A DNA stretch of 30,831 nt. Source: CAYJKB01 sp964370625. GTDB lineage: Bacteria; Bacillota; Clostridia; Oscillospirales; Butyricicoccaceae. Under the pieces are notes generated by a model. That model was given only the letters and a program-made list of their open reading frames with translations. It had not been told where the DNA came from and did no database searches. Both the position numbers and the translations under genes were made by a program. This document shows, in pieces, positions 8,481 to 16,664 of this stretch; within the stretch, counting starts at the first letter, position 1, and every line of letters starts with the position of its first letter. The DNA lies in the NCBI GenBank assembly GCA_964370625.1, contig CAYJKB010000024.1, positions 1-30,831 on the forward strand. Reading direction: 5' to 3'.

Positions 8481-8800
8481 TAAGAGTTCCCTCGTTCCAT
8501 AATTTTTACAATTCCTGTAATCGCTGCAGCATTAAAAATTTTCATAGCAAAATCAGGTGTTTCAACTACAGTAAATTTTCTTCCTGAATTTCTACACCCT
8601 CTATATCCATTCATTACTACAGCAATTCCTGAGCTATCCATGAATGTAATACCACTAAAGTCTAATATTATATTGTCTTTTGCATACAAATCTGTAATAT
8701 TTTCAATATAACTAATGGCGCTTTTTGCTTCATGGTGACCTAACTCGCCAGCCAATGCTACCTTCACTTTGTTACCATCTTTAATATGTTTTAACTTCAT
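8480..8800 (-). CDS. spoIIAA: anti-sigma F factor antagonist SpoIIAA
   Basis: STAS-domain protein that frees SigF by binding SpoIIAB when unphosphorylated. The 106-residue product shows the STAS strand-helix pattern and the phosphorylation loop FMDSSGIAVVMN; S56 corresponds to the serine phosphorylated in Bacillus. An in-frame start 9 codons upstream exists, but AGAGGTG lies 6 bases before the ATG at 8800 and the protein then begins MKLKHIKDG with family-like length. It is the first gene of the spoIIA operon. The promoter must lie in the roughly 45 bases between this start and the folC terminator, or within that terminator. Confidence 0.95.
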   Translation of the reverse strand: MKLKHIKDGNKVKVALAGELGHHEAKSAISYIENITDLYAKDNIILDFSGITFMDSSGIAVVMNGYRGCRNSGRKFTVVETPDFAMKIFNAAAITGIVKIMERGNS

Positions 8801-8838
8801 TTTCTGCACCTCTTTAATTTTTAACAATCTAATTTACA

Positions 8839-8878
8839 TAAAAAATCCCTGTAGATAATTTTCACTATCTACAGGGAT
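8839..8878 (-). terminator. intrinsic terminator of valS-folC
   Basis: ATCCCTGTAGATA and TATCTACAGGGAT (8845-8857 and 8866-8878) form a perfect 13-bp stem with an 8-base loop. On the minus strand it is followed by TTTTTT, 54 bases after the folC stop. Confidence 0.92.
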
Positions 8879-8931
8879 ATTATACATTTTTTTCCAGTTA
8901 TTTTTTGGCATATTATGTAAGTTGATTAAAT

Positions 8932-10206
8932 TTATTTAAAGCTATTTCGAACGTCACTAACAGTATACAACGAACCACAAAAAATTATGCATGAATTTGG
9001 AATATTTTTTGCCTTTTCTTTTGCAAGATTAATAGCTTCTTCTATATTTTCTGCAATCAGCACATCATTACAATTTTTTTCAGCAATATCAGCGACAATT
9101 TCTTCACTTAACGCCCGATAAGTTGTAGGTTTTGTTGCAATAAAAATATCAGTGTTTCGAGATAAAACATCTACACAGTCATTATAGTTTTTATCAGCTA
9201 CCATGCCACATACAATAATCTTTTTATAATTATTAAAATGCGTTTTCAATGTGTTTACTAATGATAAAACTCCATCTTCATTATGTGCGCCATCAATAAA
9301 AGTGGGTGGATTTTGTTGTAAACACTCCATTCTGCCATTAAATGACGCAGTTTTAAGTGCAGTTTGTAAGTTTTCCAATGAAATTTTAAACTCACTTTTG
9401 TTTAACACTTCAACAGCTTCTATAGCCATAATTGCATTATAGATTTGATGTCTACCAATTAATGTCAGTGTATAATCAATCATTTTATAAGAAAATTTAC
9501 TACTTAAAATATCTTCGCTTTTTATAGTTAAATCTGATAAATTAGGTTTAATTAAAGTAGCACTATTTTTGGCAGATACACTATCTATCACACTTTGAAC
9601 TTCACTATTATTTAAAGGATAACAAACAGTTAAGCTATTTGTTTTAATAATTCCACATTTTTCATTTGCAATTTGTATTATATCATCGCCTAAAATATGG
9701 GTATGGTCTAATGAAATTGAAGTGATAACTGAAACTTCACTTTTTGCAATAATATTTGTAGCATCAAATTTTCCACCTAAACCAACTTCAAGTACAACAA
9801 TGTCACAATTTTGCCTTGCAAAATATTCAAGCGCTATTGTAGTTAATATATCAAAAAAAGTAGGTTTAATTTCTTCAAAATCATGAACTGAATTTTTTAT
9901 TTTGTTTGCAATTTCAATAAAATCTTCATCTGAAATTAAGCTTTCATTGATAGAAATTCTTTCATTTACTCTATACAAATGAGGAGAAATAAAAAGACCT
10001 GTCTTATAATTTGCAACTCTTAATGCTGTTGCAATCATTTTAGCCGTACTTCCTTTGCCATTTGTGCCTGCAACATGCACAAATTTTAGCTTATCTTGTG
10101 GAGAAGACACTGCATTTAGCAGTGCCTTAACCCTATGAAGTGACGGATTTCGTGGAAACCCAGTAAAACTTTCTATCCACTGTGTAACTTCATTCATATT
10201 ATTCAT
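8932..10206 (-). CDS. folC: bifunctional folylpolyglutamate/dihydrofolate synthase
   Basis: Adds glutamate to folates and, in many bacteria, makes dihydrofolate from dihydropteroate. The 424-residue Mur-ligase-type protein has the N-terminal FTGFPRNPSLHRVKALL segment typical of FolC, the ATP-binding loop VAGTNGKGSTAKM (about 44-56), a central EVGLGGKFDATN motif and SITSISLDHTHILG, and the C-terminal domain segment FIDGAHNEDGV. Length is normal. The start shares one base with the valS stop (TAATG). A second in-frame ATG lies three codons in, and neither has a strong ribosome binding site, consistent with coupling to valS. It ends at a strong terminator. Confidence 0.95.
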   Translation of the reverse strand: MNNMNEVTQWIESFTGFPRNPSLHRVKALLNAVSSPQDKLKFVHVAGTNGKGSTAKMIATALRVANYKTGLFISPHLYRVNERISINESLISDEDFIEIANKIKNSVHDFEEIKPTFFDILTTIALEYFARQNCDIVVLEVGLGGKFDATNIIAKSEVSVITSISLDHTHILGDDIIQIANEKCGIIKTNSLTVCYPLNNSEVQSVIDSVSAKNSATLIKPNLSDLTIKSEDILSSKFSYKMIDYTLTLIGRHQIYNAIMAIEAVEVLNKSEFKISLENLQTALKTASFNGRMECLQQNPPTFIDGAHNEDGVLSLVNTLKTHFNNYKKIIVCGMVADKNYNDCVDVLSRNTDIFIATKPTTYRALSEEIVADIAEKNCNDVLIAENIEEAINLAKEKAKNIPNSCIIFCGSLYTVSDVRNSFK

Positions 10207-12830
10207 TATAAATTCGCTATACTCTCATCGATTTTGCTAATAACTGCTTTTAAAGTTTCTGCTTTTGCACGTTCGCCTTCTACAACTTTAGCTGGTGCTT
10301 TTGCTACAAATCCTTCATTATTTAGTTTACCCATAATGAAATCCAAATCCTTTTGTGCTTTAGCTTTTTCACGATTTAGACGTTCTTTTTCCTTATCGCT
10401 GTCAACAAGTTCAGCCATTGGTAGGTAAATTTGTGCAGTTTTAGTAATAATACTTACCATTTTAGCTGCATCTTCTGGTTGAACGCTTGCAATTTCAACA
10501 TCAGCTGCTGATGCTAATTTTTGCATAAACGCTGTCCCTTGTTTAAACACATCGGCATTTTCTGATACAATAATAACTTTTGCTTTTTTAGATGGAGGCA
10601 CATTCATTTCTGCACGTCTGTTACGAATTGCACGAATATTTTCCATCAAAATTTCCATATCAGCACTTTCTTTTGTAAAAGTAAGTTTATCATCGTATAC
10701 TGGGAAACTTGAAATCATGATTGACGGACCTTCGTGTGGCAATGCTTGCCAAATTGTTTCTGTGATAAATGGCATGAATGGGTGAAGTAATTTCATTGTG
10801 TTTGACAACACATAGCAAAGTACACGTTGTGCATTTTTTGCACTATCGCTTTCTTTATCTTGAAGTCTTGCTTTTACAAGTTCTATATACCAATCGCAGA
10901 AATTATCCCAGATAAAGTCATAAAGGTTAGAAGCTGCGATACCAAGTTCATATTTTTCGATGTTGTCTGTAACTTTTTTAACAAGCTCATTATATTTTGT
11001 CAGTATCCATTTATCTGAAATTTCAAGATTTTCAGGCAAAGTCATATCGCTAACAGTTAAATTCATTTGAATGAAACGTGATGCATTCCAAATTTTATTA
11101 GCAAAGTTACGGTTAGCTTCTACACGCTCATGATAAAAACGCATATCGTTACCAGGGCTGTTACCAGTGGCTAGAGTAAATCTTAACGCATCAGCGCCAT
11201 ATTTTTCAATAACCTCTAGTGGGTCGATACCATTTCCAAGTGATTTCGACATTTTTCTACCTTTATCATCACGCACAATACCATGAATAAATACTTTTTC
11301 AAATGGAATTTGTTTCATGTTTTCCATAGCAGAAAAAATCATACGAGCAACCCAGAAGAAAATAATATCATAACCTGTTACAAGTACGCTTGTAGGGTAG
11401 AAGTAGTCAAGTTCAGGTGTTTTGTCAGGCCAGCCAAGTGTTGAGAAAGGCCACAATGCAGATGAGAACCAAGTATCAAGCACATCTTCATCTTGGTGAA
11501 TATTTTTGCTGTGACATTTTTCACATTCTGTAGCATCTTGACGTGACACTGTAGTATGAGAGCAATCATCACAATAGAAAGCAGGTATTCTATGTCCCCA
11601 CCAAAGTTGACGAGAAATACACCAATCGTGTACATTTTCCATCCAATTTGTGTAAATTTTAGAAAATCTTTCTGGCACAAAAGATACTTCGCCATCATTT
11701 ACAACTCTAATTGCATCCTCTGCAAGTGGCTCCATTTTAACAAACCATTGCGCAGAAGTAATAGGCTCAACTGTAGTTGAACAACGATAACATTGACCTA
11801 CATTGTGGTTATGCTCATCAATTTTCACAAGGAATCCTTGCTCTTTAAGGTCATTTATAATAGTTTTACGAGCTTCATAACGCTCTAACCCTTGATATTG
11901 CCCACCATTTTCATTAATTTTAGCATTATTATCAAGAACTAAAATTTCTTCCAATCCATGACGTTTACCCATATCAAAGTCATTTGGGTCATGACAAGGA
12001 GTAACTTTTACACAGCCTGTACCAAATTCTTTTTCAACATATTCATCTGCAAAAATCGGAATTTTACGCCCTACTAATGGTAAAACAACATTTTTACCGA
12101 TTAAATGTGCATAACGTTTGTCTTCAGGATGAACAGCAACACCGCTATCCCCTAACATTGTTTCCGGACGAGTCGTTGCTACAACAATAAATTCTTCACT
12201 ATCTTCAATCGGATATTTAATATGCCATAAATTACCTTGTTGCTCTGTGTATTCAACTTCAGCATCAGATAATGCAGTTGTACATTTTGGGCACCAGTTA
12301 ATAATTCTATTGCCTTTATAAATTAAATCTTTTTCGTATAAAGTAACGAATACTTCACGAACTGCTTTAGAACAACCTTCATCCATAGTAAAGCGTTCTC
12401 GACGCCAATCACAAGATGAACCCATTTTTTTAAGTTGTTCAATAATACGAGAACCGTATTTGTCTTTCCAGTCCCAAACACGCTCTAAAAATGCTTCACG
12501 CCCTAAATCATAACGAGTGATGCCCTCATCTTGACGAAGTGCTTCTTCAACTTTAATTTGTGTTGCAATACCAGCATGGTCTGTTCCTGGTAGCCAAAGT
12601 GCTGAATAGCCTTGCATACGCTTTGTACGTGTTAAAATATCTTGCAGAGTATCATCAAATGCATGACCCATGTGGAGTTGTCCCGTTACATTTGGAGGTG
12701 GGATTACTATTGTAAAAGGTTTTTTATCAGGGTCTATTTCTGCATTAAAAAAACCATTTTTTTGCCAAAATTCATAAAGTTTATCTTCTGTTTCATTCGG
12801 GTTATATGTTTTTGGTAATTCGTTTAACAT
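10206..12830 (-). CDS. valS: valine-tRNA ligase
   Basis: Charges tRNA-Val. The 874-residue class I synthetase has the HIGH-type motif in PPNVTGQLHMGHAF (about 45-58), the large editing (CP1) domain with TTRPETMLGD, zinc-type Cys pairs in the middle (YCDDCSHTTV, CEKCHSKN), and the KMSKSLGNGIDP motif near residue 530. The anticodon-binding domain follows, with a C-terminal coiled coil rich in Lys/Glu (KEKERLNREKAKAQKDL). Length matches the family. AAGGAG precedes the ATG by 7 bases. A T-box leader with a GTA specifier precedes it, so it is expected to be induced when uncharged tRNA-Val accumulates. folC is co-transcribed. Confidence 0.98.
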   Translation of the reverse strand: MLNELPKTYNPNETEDKLYEFWQKNGFFNAEIDPDKKPFTIVIPPPNVTGQLHMGHAFDDTLQDILTRTKRMQGYSALWLPGTDHAGIATQIKVEEALRQDEGITRYDLGREAFLERVWDWKDKYGSRIIEQLKKMGSSCDWRRERFTMDEGCSKAVREVFVTLYEKDLIYKGNRIINWCPKCTTALSDAEVEYTEQQGNLWHIKYPIEDSEEFIVVATTRPETMLGDSGVAVHPEDKRYAHLIGKNVVLPLVGRKIPIFADEYVEKEFGTGCVKVTPCHDPNDFDMGKRHGLEEILVLDNNAKINENGGQYQGLERYEARKTIINDLKEQGFLVKIDEHNHNVGQCYRCSTTVEPITSAQWFVKMEPLAEDAIRVVNDGEVSFVPERFSKIYTNWMENVHDWCISRQLWWGHRIPAFYCDDCSHTTVSRQDATECEKCHSKNIHQDEDVLDTWFSSALWPFSTLGWPDKTPELDYFYPTSVLVTGYDIIFFWVARMIFSAMENMKQIPFEKVFIHGIVRDDKGRKMSKSLGNGIDPLEVIEKYGADALRFTLATGNSPGNDMRFYHERVEANRNFANKIWNASRFIQMNLTVSDMTLPENLEISDKWILTKYNELVKKVTDNIEKYELGIAASNLYDFIWDNFCDWYIELVKARLQDKESDSAKNAQRVLCYVLSNTMKLLHPFMPFITETIWQALPHEGPSIMISSFPVYDDKLTFTKESADMEILMENIRAIRNRRAEMNVPPSKKAKVIIVSENADVFKQGTAFMQKLASAADVEIASVQPEDAAKMVSIITKTAQIYLPMAELVDSDKEKERLNREKAKAQKDLDFIMGKLNNEGFVAKAPAKVVEGERAKAETLKAVISKIDESIANL

Positions 12831-12861
12831 ATTTTATCTCCTTAATTTTAATTATTAAAAA

Positions 12862-12897
12862 TAAAAAACCTTCGCCCTTAAAACATAGGACGAAGGT
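12862..12897 (-). terminator. T-box regulated terminator before valS
   Basis: ACCTTCGTCC pairs with GGGCGAAGGT and is followed by TTTTTT on the minus strand. The 5' arm directly follows the T-box sequence, as in other T-box leaders. Confidence 0.9.
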
Positions 12898-13105
12898 ATA
12901 ATTTCCGTGGTACCACCTAAATTCTTACTTACGTAAGCACTTTTAGCCTTATAACGCAGACAATACGGAAAAACTTACTGAAATTTCAGTTTTTCAGCTC
13001 AAAAGCTACCTTCAGTAAACCGTTGCAAGAACTTTCACCAACCGTTCTCTCTCTAACGCTAGAATTTACTTACTCCTCTTTATCATCGCTATTTTATTCG
13101 ATATA
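12862..13105 (-). promoter_or_regulatory. T-box leader (tRNA-Val sensing) of valS
   Basis: Read on the minus strand, the leader has stem I elements (GGAGTAAGT near the base, an AGAGAGA distal region, GGTTGGTGAAAG) and a specifier-loop segment GAAGGTAGC in which GTA (13009-13007) is a valine codon. The conserved T-box AGGTGGTACCACGG is at 12918-12905. It is followed by the terminator hairpin at 12897-12868. The GGTGG bulge would pair with the NCCA end of uncharged tRNA-Val and favour read-through. The outer boundary of stem I is approximate. Confidence 0.95.
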
Positions 13106-13110
13106 CATTA

Positions 13111-13139
13111 AGTATATTATAATTTTTAGTTTTTGTCAA
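13111..13139 (-). promoter_or_regulatory. promoter of the valS T-box transcript
   Basis: TTGACA (13139-13134), 17-base spacer, TATACT (13116-13111); a near-consensus housekeeping promoter just before stem I. Confidence 0.85.
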
Positions 13140-13212
13140 CTTGCAAAATAATATACCAGAAGGTTATTAGATGATTTTTTCTTTTGTATATGGGGGTTGT
13201 TTATAACTGGAT

Positions 13213-13344
13213 TTATCCAAATATTGTTTCAATGAATAAAGCTATAAGTTCTCCTGGAGAATTTCCAGTGAAAAAAATAAATAATCCACCGATAATCCAA
13301 TAACTTATAAGTCCTGCTACAAATATAGCTAAATTTTTCTTCAT
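13213..13344 (-). CDS. 43-aa hydrophobic small protein (hypothetical)
   Basis: A short open frame encoding a peptide that starts MKKNLAIFVAGLISYW and ends LIALFIETIFG. It has two Lys at the N terminus, a long hydrophobic stretch (about residues 5-27) with a GG pair, a short polar turn TGNSPGE and a second hydrophobic stretch. AAAAGGAG lies 7 bases before the ATG, a strong ribosome binding site, which is the main reason to believe it. It follows the phosphatase/GNAT gene by 53 bases on the same strand and may be the last gene of that transcript. I recognise no family; a small one- or two-pass membrane peptide is the likely form. Confidence 0.55.
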   Translation of the reverse strand: MKKNLAIFVAGLISYWIIGGLFIFFTGNSPGELIALFIETIFG

Positions 13345-13397
13345 TATTTTCTCCTTTTACTATATAAACAACCTCACACTCTGCGTGAAATATACGC

Positions 13398-14552
13398 TTA
13401 CAAAATAATTCGTTTTTGAAGCAAGCAATGTCTGCCATGTTTGTTCACCATACAAGTGCAAACATTATCAAAACCATATTTTCCAAAGAATTTAAGTACA
13501 TGAGCGTTACTTTCGCTGACATAAGCTTTAATAAAAGTTTTGCCCATATTTTGATAAACAGACATCGCATGGCCTATAATTTGTGCTGAAAAACCTTCTC
13601 CACGTTTTGGCTCATCAATGCAGAAAATTTTTGCAACTCCACATTTTTCATCATCAGTATCAAGTACATCAAGCAAGATAAATGCAATTATTTCACCATC
13701 AATAACACCGAAAACACATGCATTAGGTGCTATATTTGCAACTTTACTGATATGTTCCATAGTTTCAGTTTCATCAAACATTGCTGTAGTTCCATAAGAG
13801 TATCTATGAGCTTCTTTAGCATATGAAAGTATTTTGTCATAGTCCTTTTGTGGATTTGCAGGAATAAAATGCATGTTGTATTTATTCGGGTCTACCCCTT
13901 TTTTCCACCAAGTTTGGTTTGCAAGCGTTGACATTTCAATTGGAATATGTGTACTATCATTTTTAAATTCTATATCTAGTACACCTTCATCATTCATAAC
14001 AAGTTTAGCAATTCCAGTGTTTTCACACCAGCCCATTTGCTCAATTTCGTCCATAGGTAAACCATGGATTTTACAGAGACCTGCACGAATTGCAATACCA
14101 TGAGAAAAAATTGCTATAGTTTTTCCCTCATTACTTTTTGCTAAATCATAGATTTTATTAGCTACCCTTTCAGCTAATTCATGTATAGTTTCTGCATTAT
14201 CAATAGCAAAATTCCATACTTCATTTTGGAAAAATCTATATTCAGTAGGATGAGAACGAACTATATCCCCCCATGTTTTATCTTCCCAAATTCCTAAATC
14301 CATTTCACGAAGTTCAACACAAGTTTCAATTTCCAGATTTTTTTGTTTTGCAAGTGGTGTCGCTGTTTGGCGAGTTCTATTAAGGTCACTTGAATAAATC
14401 GCATCAAAATGAGTGTTTTGAAAACGCTCTGCAACTTTTATAGCTTGTTTTTCTCCACGTGGAGTTAAAATGCTGTTATAATGCCCATGACAACGACGTG
14501 TAATATTTCCATCAGCTTCTGCATGTCTTATTAAATAAATAGTTGTAGACAT
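13398..14552 (-). CDS. histidine phosphatase - GNAT acetyltransferase fusion protein
   Basis: Two-domain protein of 384 residues. Residues 1 to about 200 form a phosphoglycerate-mutase-like histidine phosphatase: IRHAE with catalytic H10, SSDLNRTRQTA, a LREMDLGIWE segment and the second histidine in IFSHGIAIR (H151). Residues from about 215 to 384 look like a GNAT N-acetyltransferase, with FGVIDGEIIAF strands, an acetyl-CoA-binding-type stretch at about 307-326 and ESNAHVLKFFGKYGF near the end. Small phosphatases of this kind act on alpha-ribazole phosphate, sugar phosphates or phosphoglycerate; the substrate here is unknown. The start shares one base with the pyrD stop (TAATG), so it is translated with the pyrimidine genes. 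Confidence 0.85.
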   Translation of the reverse strand: MSTTIYLIRHAEADGNITRRCHGHYNSILTPRGEKQAIKVAERFQNTHFDAIYSSDLNRTRQTATPLAKQKNLEIETCVELREMDLGIWEDKTWGDIVRSHPTEYRFFQNEVWNFAIDNAETIHELAERVANKIYDLAKSNEGKTIAIFSHGIAIRAGLCKIHGLPMDEIEQMGWCENTGIAKLVMNDEGVLDIEFKNDSTHIPIEMSTLANQTWWKKGVDPNKYNMHFIPANPQKDYDKILSYAKEAHRYSYGTTAMFDETETMEHISKVANIAPNACVFGVIDGEIIAFILLDVLDTDDEKCGVAKIFCIDEPKRGEGFSAQIIGHAMSVYQNMGKTFIKAYVSESNAHVLKFFGKYGFDNVCTCMVNKHGRHCLLQKRIIL

Positions 14553-15463
14553 TATTTATTTACCTCAACAGCAGAACAAAGTTCATTAACATCAGAAATT
14601 CCGTATTTTTCCATATACGCTTTCATTTCAGCTAGAATTTTAACAGGTGCATAAGGGTCTACAAAGTTTGCAGTGCCAACAGATATTGCATTTGCACCAG
14701 CAAGCATCATTTCTACAGCATCAGCACCAGTGGAAATACCTCCCATTCCAATAATTGGAACGTCAACAGCATTACGTACTTGATAAACCATACGAACAGC
14801 AATAGGAAGTACAGCAGGGCCTGACATACCACCCATAACATTTGCAAGAACTGGACGTCTTGTGTTAACATCAATTCTCATTCCAAGAACTGTATTTATA
14901 AGTGCTAAACCGTCAGCACCAGCGTCTACAGTAGCACGAGCAATTTCAGCGATGTCTGATACGTTAGGTGAAAGCTTTACGATAAGTGGTTTTTTTGCAT
15001 ATTTTTTCGCTTGACGAACTACATCAGCTGCCATATCAGGTTTTGTGCCAAAAGCCATACCACCAGCTTTTACATTTGGACAAGAGATGTTCATTTCAAT
15101 CAAATCAACATCGGCATCAGAAATTTTTTCAACCATAGAGCAATATTCTTCTGTTGTATTTCCTGATACATTTGCAATTATTTTTGTATCAAATTTACGT
15201 AAAAATGGGATTTCTTCTGTAATAAAACGGTCAATCCCTGGATTTTGCAGACCTACACTATTAAGTATACCATATGGAGTTTCAGCGATACGAGGTGCAA
15301 GGTTTCCTGTGCGTTCTGTAGGAGTTAGACCTTTTACAGAGATACCACCAATTTCACCTAAATCATAGAATTTGCCATATTCATGTCCAAATCCAAAAGT
15401 ACCAGATGCTACTGTAACAGGGTTTTTAAGTTCAACCCCACAAATATTAACTGACATTTTCAT
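14552..15463 (-). CDS. pyrD: dihydroorotate dehydrogenase B (NAD+), catalytic subunit
   Basis: Oxidises dihydroorotate to orotate in pyrimidine synthesis. The 303-residue FMN barrel protein shows the class 1 signatures: NPVTVASGTFGFG near the N terminus, LNSVGLQNPGID, the active-site segment NISCPNVKAGG with catalytic Cys128, VKLSPNVSDI, and the C-terminal flavin-phosphate site IGMGGISTGADAVEMMLAGA. The catalytic Cys rather than Ser, plus the adjoining pyrK, place it in class 1B, which passes electrons to NAD. AGGTGA lies 8 bases before the first ATG, favouring it over a second ATG two codons in. It shares single-base overlaps with both neighbours. Confidence 0.97.
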   Translation of the reverse strand: MKMSVNICGVELKNPVTVASGTFGFGHEYGKFYDLGEIGGISVKGLTPTERTGNLAPRIAETPYGILNSVGLQNPGIDRFITEEIPFLRKFDTKIIANVSGNTTEEYCSMVEKISDADVDLIEMNISCPNVKAGGMAFGTKPDMAADVVRQAKKYAKKPLIVKLSPNVSDIAEIARATVDAGADGLALINTVLGMRIDVNTRRPVLANVMGGMSGPAVLPIAVRMVYQVRNAVDVPIIGMGGISTGADAVEMMLAGANAISVGTANFVDPYAPVKILAEMKAYMEKYGISDVNELCSAVEVNK

Positions 15464-16227
15464 TATAGTATCACCTCACTCGCATCAAATACAGGGCCAT
15501 CTTTACAAACGTGTTTTAAATCAAAGTCTTTATCATTTGATTTAACTTTACAAGCACACACTAAACATGCACCAATTCCACAACCCATTCTTTCTTCCAT
15601 AGAAACTTCACAATAAAGTCCACCTGACGCATTTTTAAGTGCTTTCAGCATTGCGTGTGGGCCACAAGAGTGAATAGCTGTGAATTTTTCGATATTTTGA
15701 GTTAATGCATCAGATACAAAACCATGCATTCCATAACTTCCGTCATCAGTTGTAATAATTACTTTATCACAAACTTTAGTAAATTCTTCTTCAAGTATAA
15801 CTGCATCATGATTTCTAAATCCTAAAATCGCTGTTACAGTTTTTCCTGCTTGTTTAGCCTTTTTACATGATAATAACAATGGTGGGACTCCGATGCCACC
15901 ACCGATAAATACAGGGCTATCCCCTGATTTTTCAATATTAAATCCCTTTCCGATAGGTCCTAGAATATCAAGTTTGTCGCCTGTTTTGCATTTTGCTAAA
16001 AAGTCTGTTCCAGTACCTTTTACTTCAAATACAATTCTTAGTGTATCGCCATAGGCATCACAAATGCTGATAGGACGGCGAAGCAAAACAGCATCGCCAC
16101 ATTTTATGTGTACAAATTGCCCACATAGTGCATCTTTTGCCATTTTGTCTGTTTTTATTTCCATAGAAAATAACGTATTCGTAAGTGCTGTATTTGAAAC
16201 TACAGTACAAATTTCATTTAATATCAT
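15463..16227 (-). CDS. pyrK: dihydroorotate dehydrogenase B, electron transfer subunit
   Basis: FAD and 2Fe-2S subunit that carries electrons from PyrD to NAD+. The 254-residue protein has the ferredoxin-reductase FAD motif RRPIS (51-54 region), the NAD-binding GGGIGVPPLL (about 109-118), and four cysteines with the PyrK spacing: C216, C221, C224 and C241. Length is normal. AGAGGAG precedes the ATG. It heads a tight pyrK-pyrD-phosphatase unit in which each start overlaps the previous stop by one base. The 437 bases between it and pyrF hold a tandem repeat and an assembly gap. Confidence 0.97.
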   Translation of the reverse strand: MILNEICTVVSNTALTNTLFSMEIKTDKMAKDALCGQFVHIKCGDAVLLRRPISICDAYGDTLRIVFEVKGTGTDFLAKCKTGDKLDILGPIGKGFNIEKSGDSPVFIGGGIGVPPLLLSCKKAKQAGKTVTAILGFRNHDAVILEEEFTKVCDKVIITTDDGSYGMHGFVSDALTQNIEKFTAIHSCGPHAMLKALKNASGGLYCEVSMEERMGCGIGACLVCACKVKSNDKDFDLKHVCKDGPVFDASEVIL

Positions 16228-16267
16228 TACTAAACTCCTCTTTTGGTTTTAAATAGTGTGTAATTTT

Positions 16268-16655
16268 AGCGTTTTTATCCCACTTATTTCAGTGCTTTAA
16301 AAATGTTTCAAGTCGAGACATGGGAATTTTTAAATGAGGGAGCATATGCAGTATATGTGACCGATATTTTCAAATTTCCATAACGAAGAAAACAAAATCT
16401 TTTACGATTTTAGCTTGATTTTGTGTTTGGAGCGTTTTATGCCACTTATTTCAGTGCTTTAAAAATGTTTCAAGTCGAGACATGGGAATTTTTAAANNNN
16501 NNNNNNNNNNNNNNNNNNNNNNNNNNNNNNNNNNNNNNNNNNNNNNNNNNNNNNNNNNNNNNNNNNNNNNNNNNNNNNNNNNNNNNNNNNNNNNNNCGAA
16601 GAAAACAAAATCTTTTACGATTTTAGCTTGATTTTGTGTTTGGAGCGTTTTTATG
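16268..16655. repeat. 162-bp tandem intergenic repeat, interrupted by an assembly gap
   Basis: A unit beginning CACTTATTTCAGTGC at 16281 recurs at 16443, a period of 162 bases with near-identical sequence; the boundary word AGCGTTTTTAT appears at 16268, 16431 (one T shorter) and 16644. The first copy is complete. The second enters the N run at 16497, and its end (or that of a later copy) emerges at 16597. Each unit contains nested inverted repeats: TGGGAATTT against AAATTTCCA, inside them CATAT against ATATG, and outside them GTTT/TCG against CGA/AAAC, so a transcript would fold into a long interrupted hairpin. No open frame or transposase is seen. Confidence 0.85.
16497..16596. other. assembly gap (100 N)
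   Basis: Exactly 100 undetermined bases, a usual placeholder for a gap of unknown size, placed inside the second repeat copy. From the repeat phase, the missing length would be 49 bases or 49 plus a multiple of 162. Confidence 0.95.
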
Positions 16656-16664
16656 CACTGAAAA

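Noticed and set aside
13229..13438. 69-codon minus-strand frame overlapping the end of the phosphatase/GNAT gene
   Set aside because: No ribosome binding site or family likeness; it conflicts with the better supported 43-aa gene in another frame.
16423..16626. Open frame running through the N stretch
   Set aside because: It exists only because undetermined bases contain no stops; the flanks are repeat DNA.
16268..16655. CRISPR array at the tandem repeat
   Set aside because: The period is 162 bases with whole-unit identity and no variable spacers; no cas genes are nearby.
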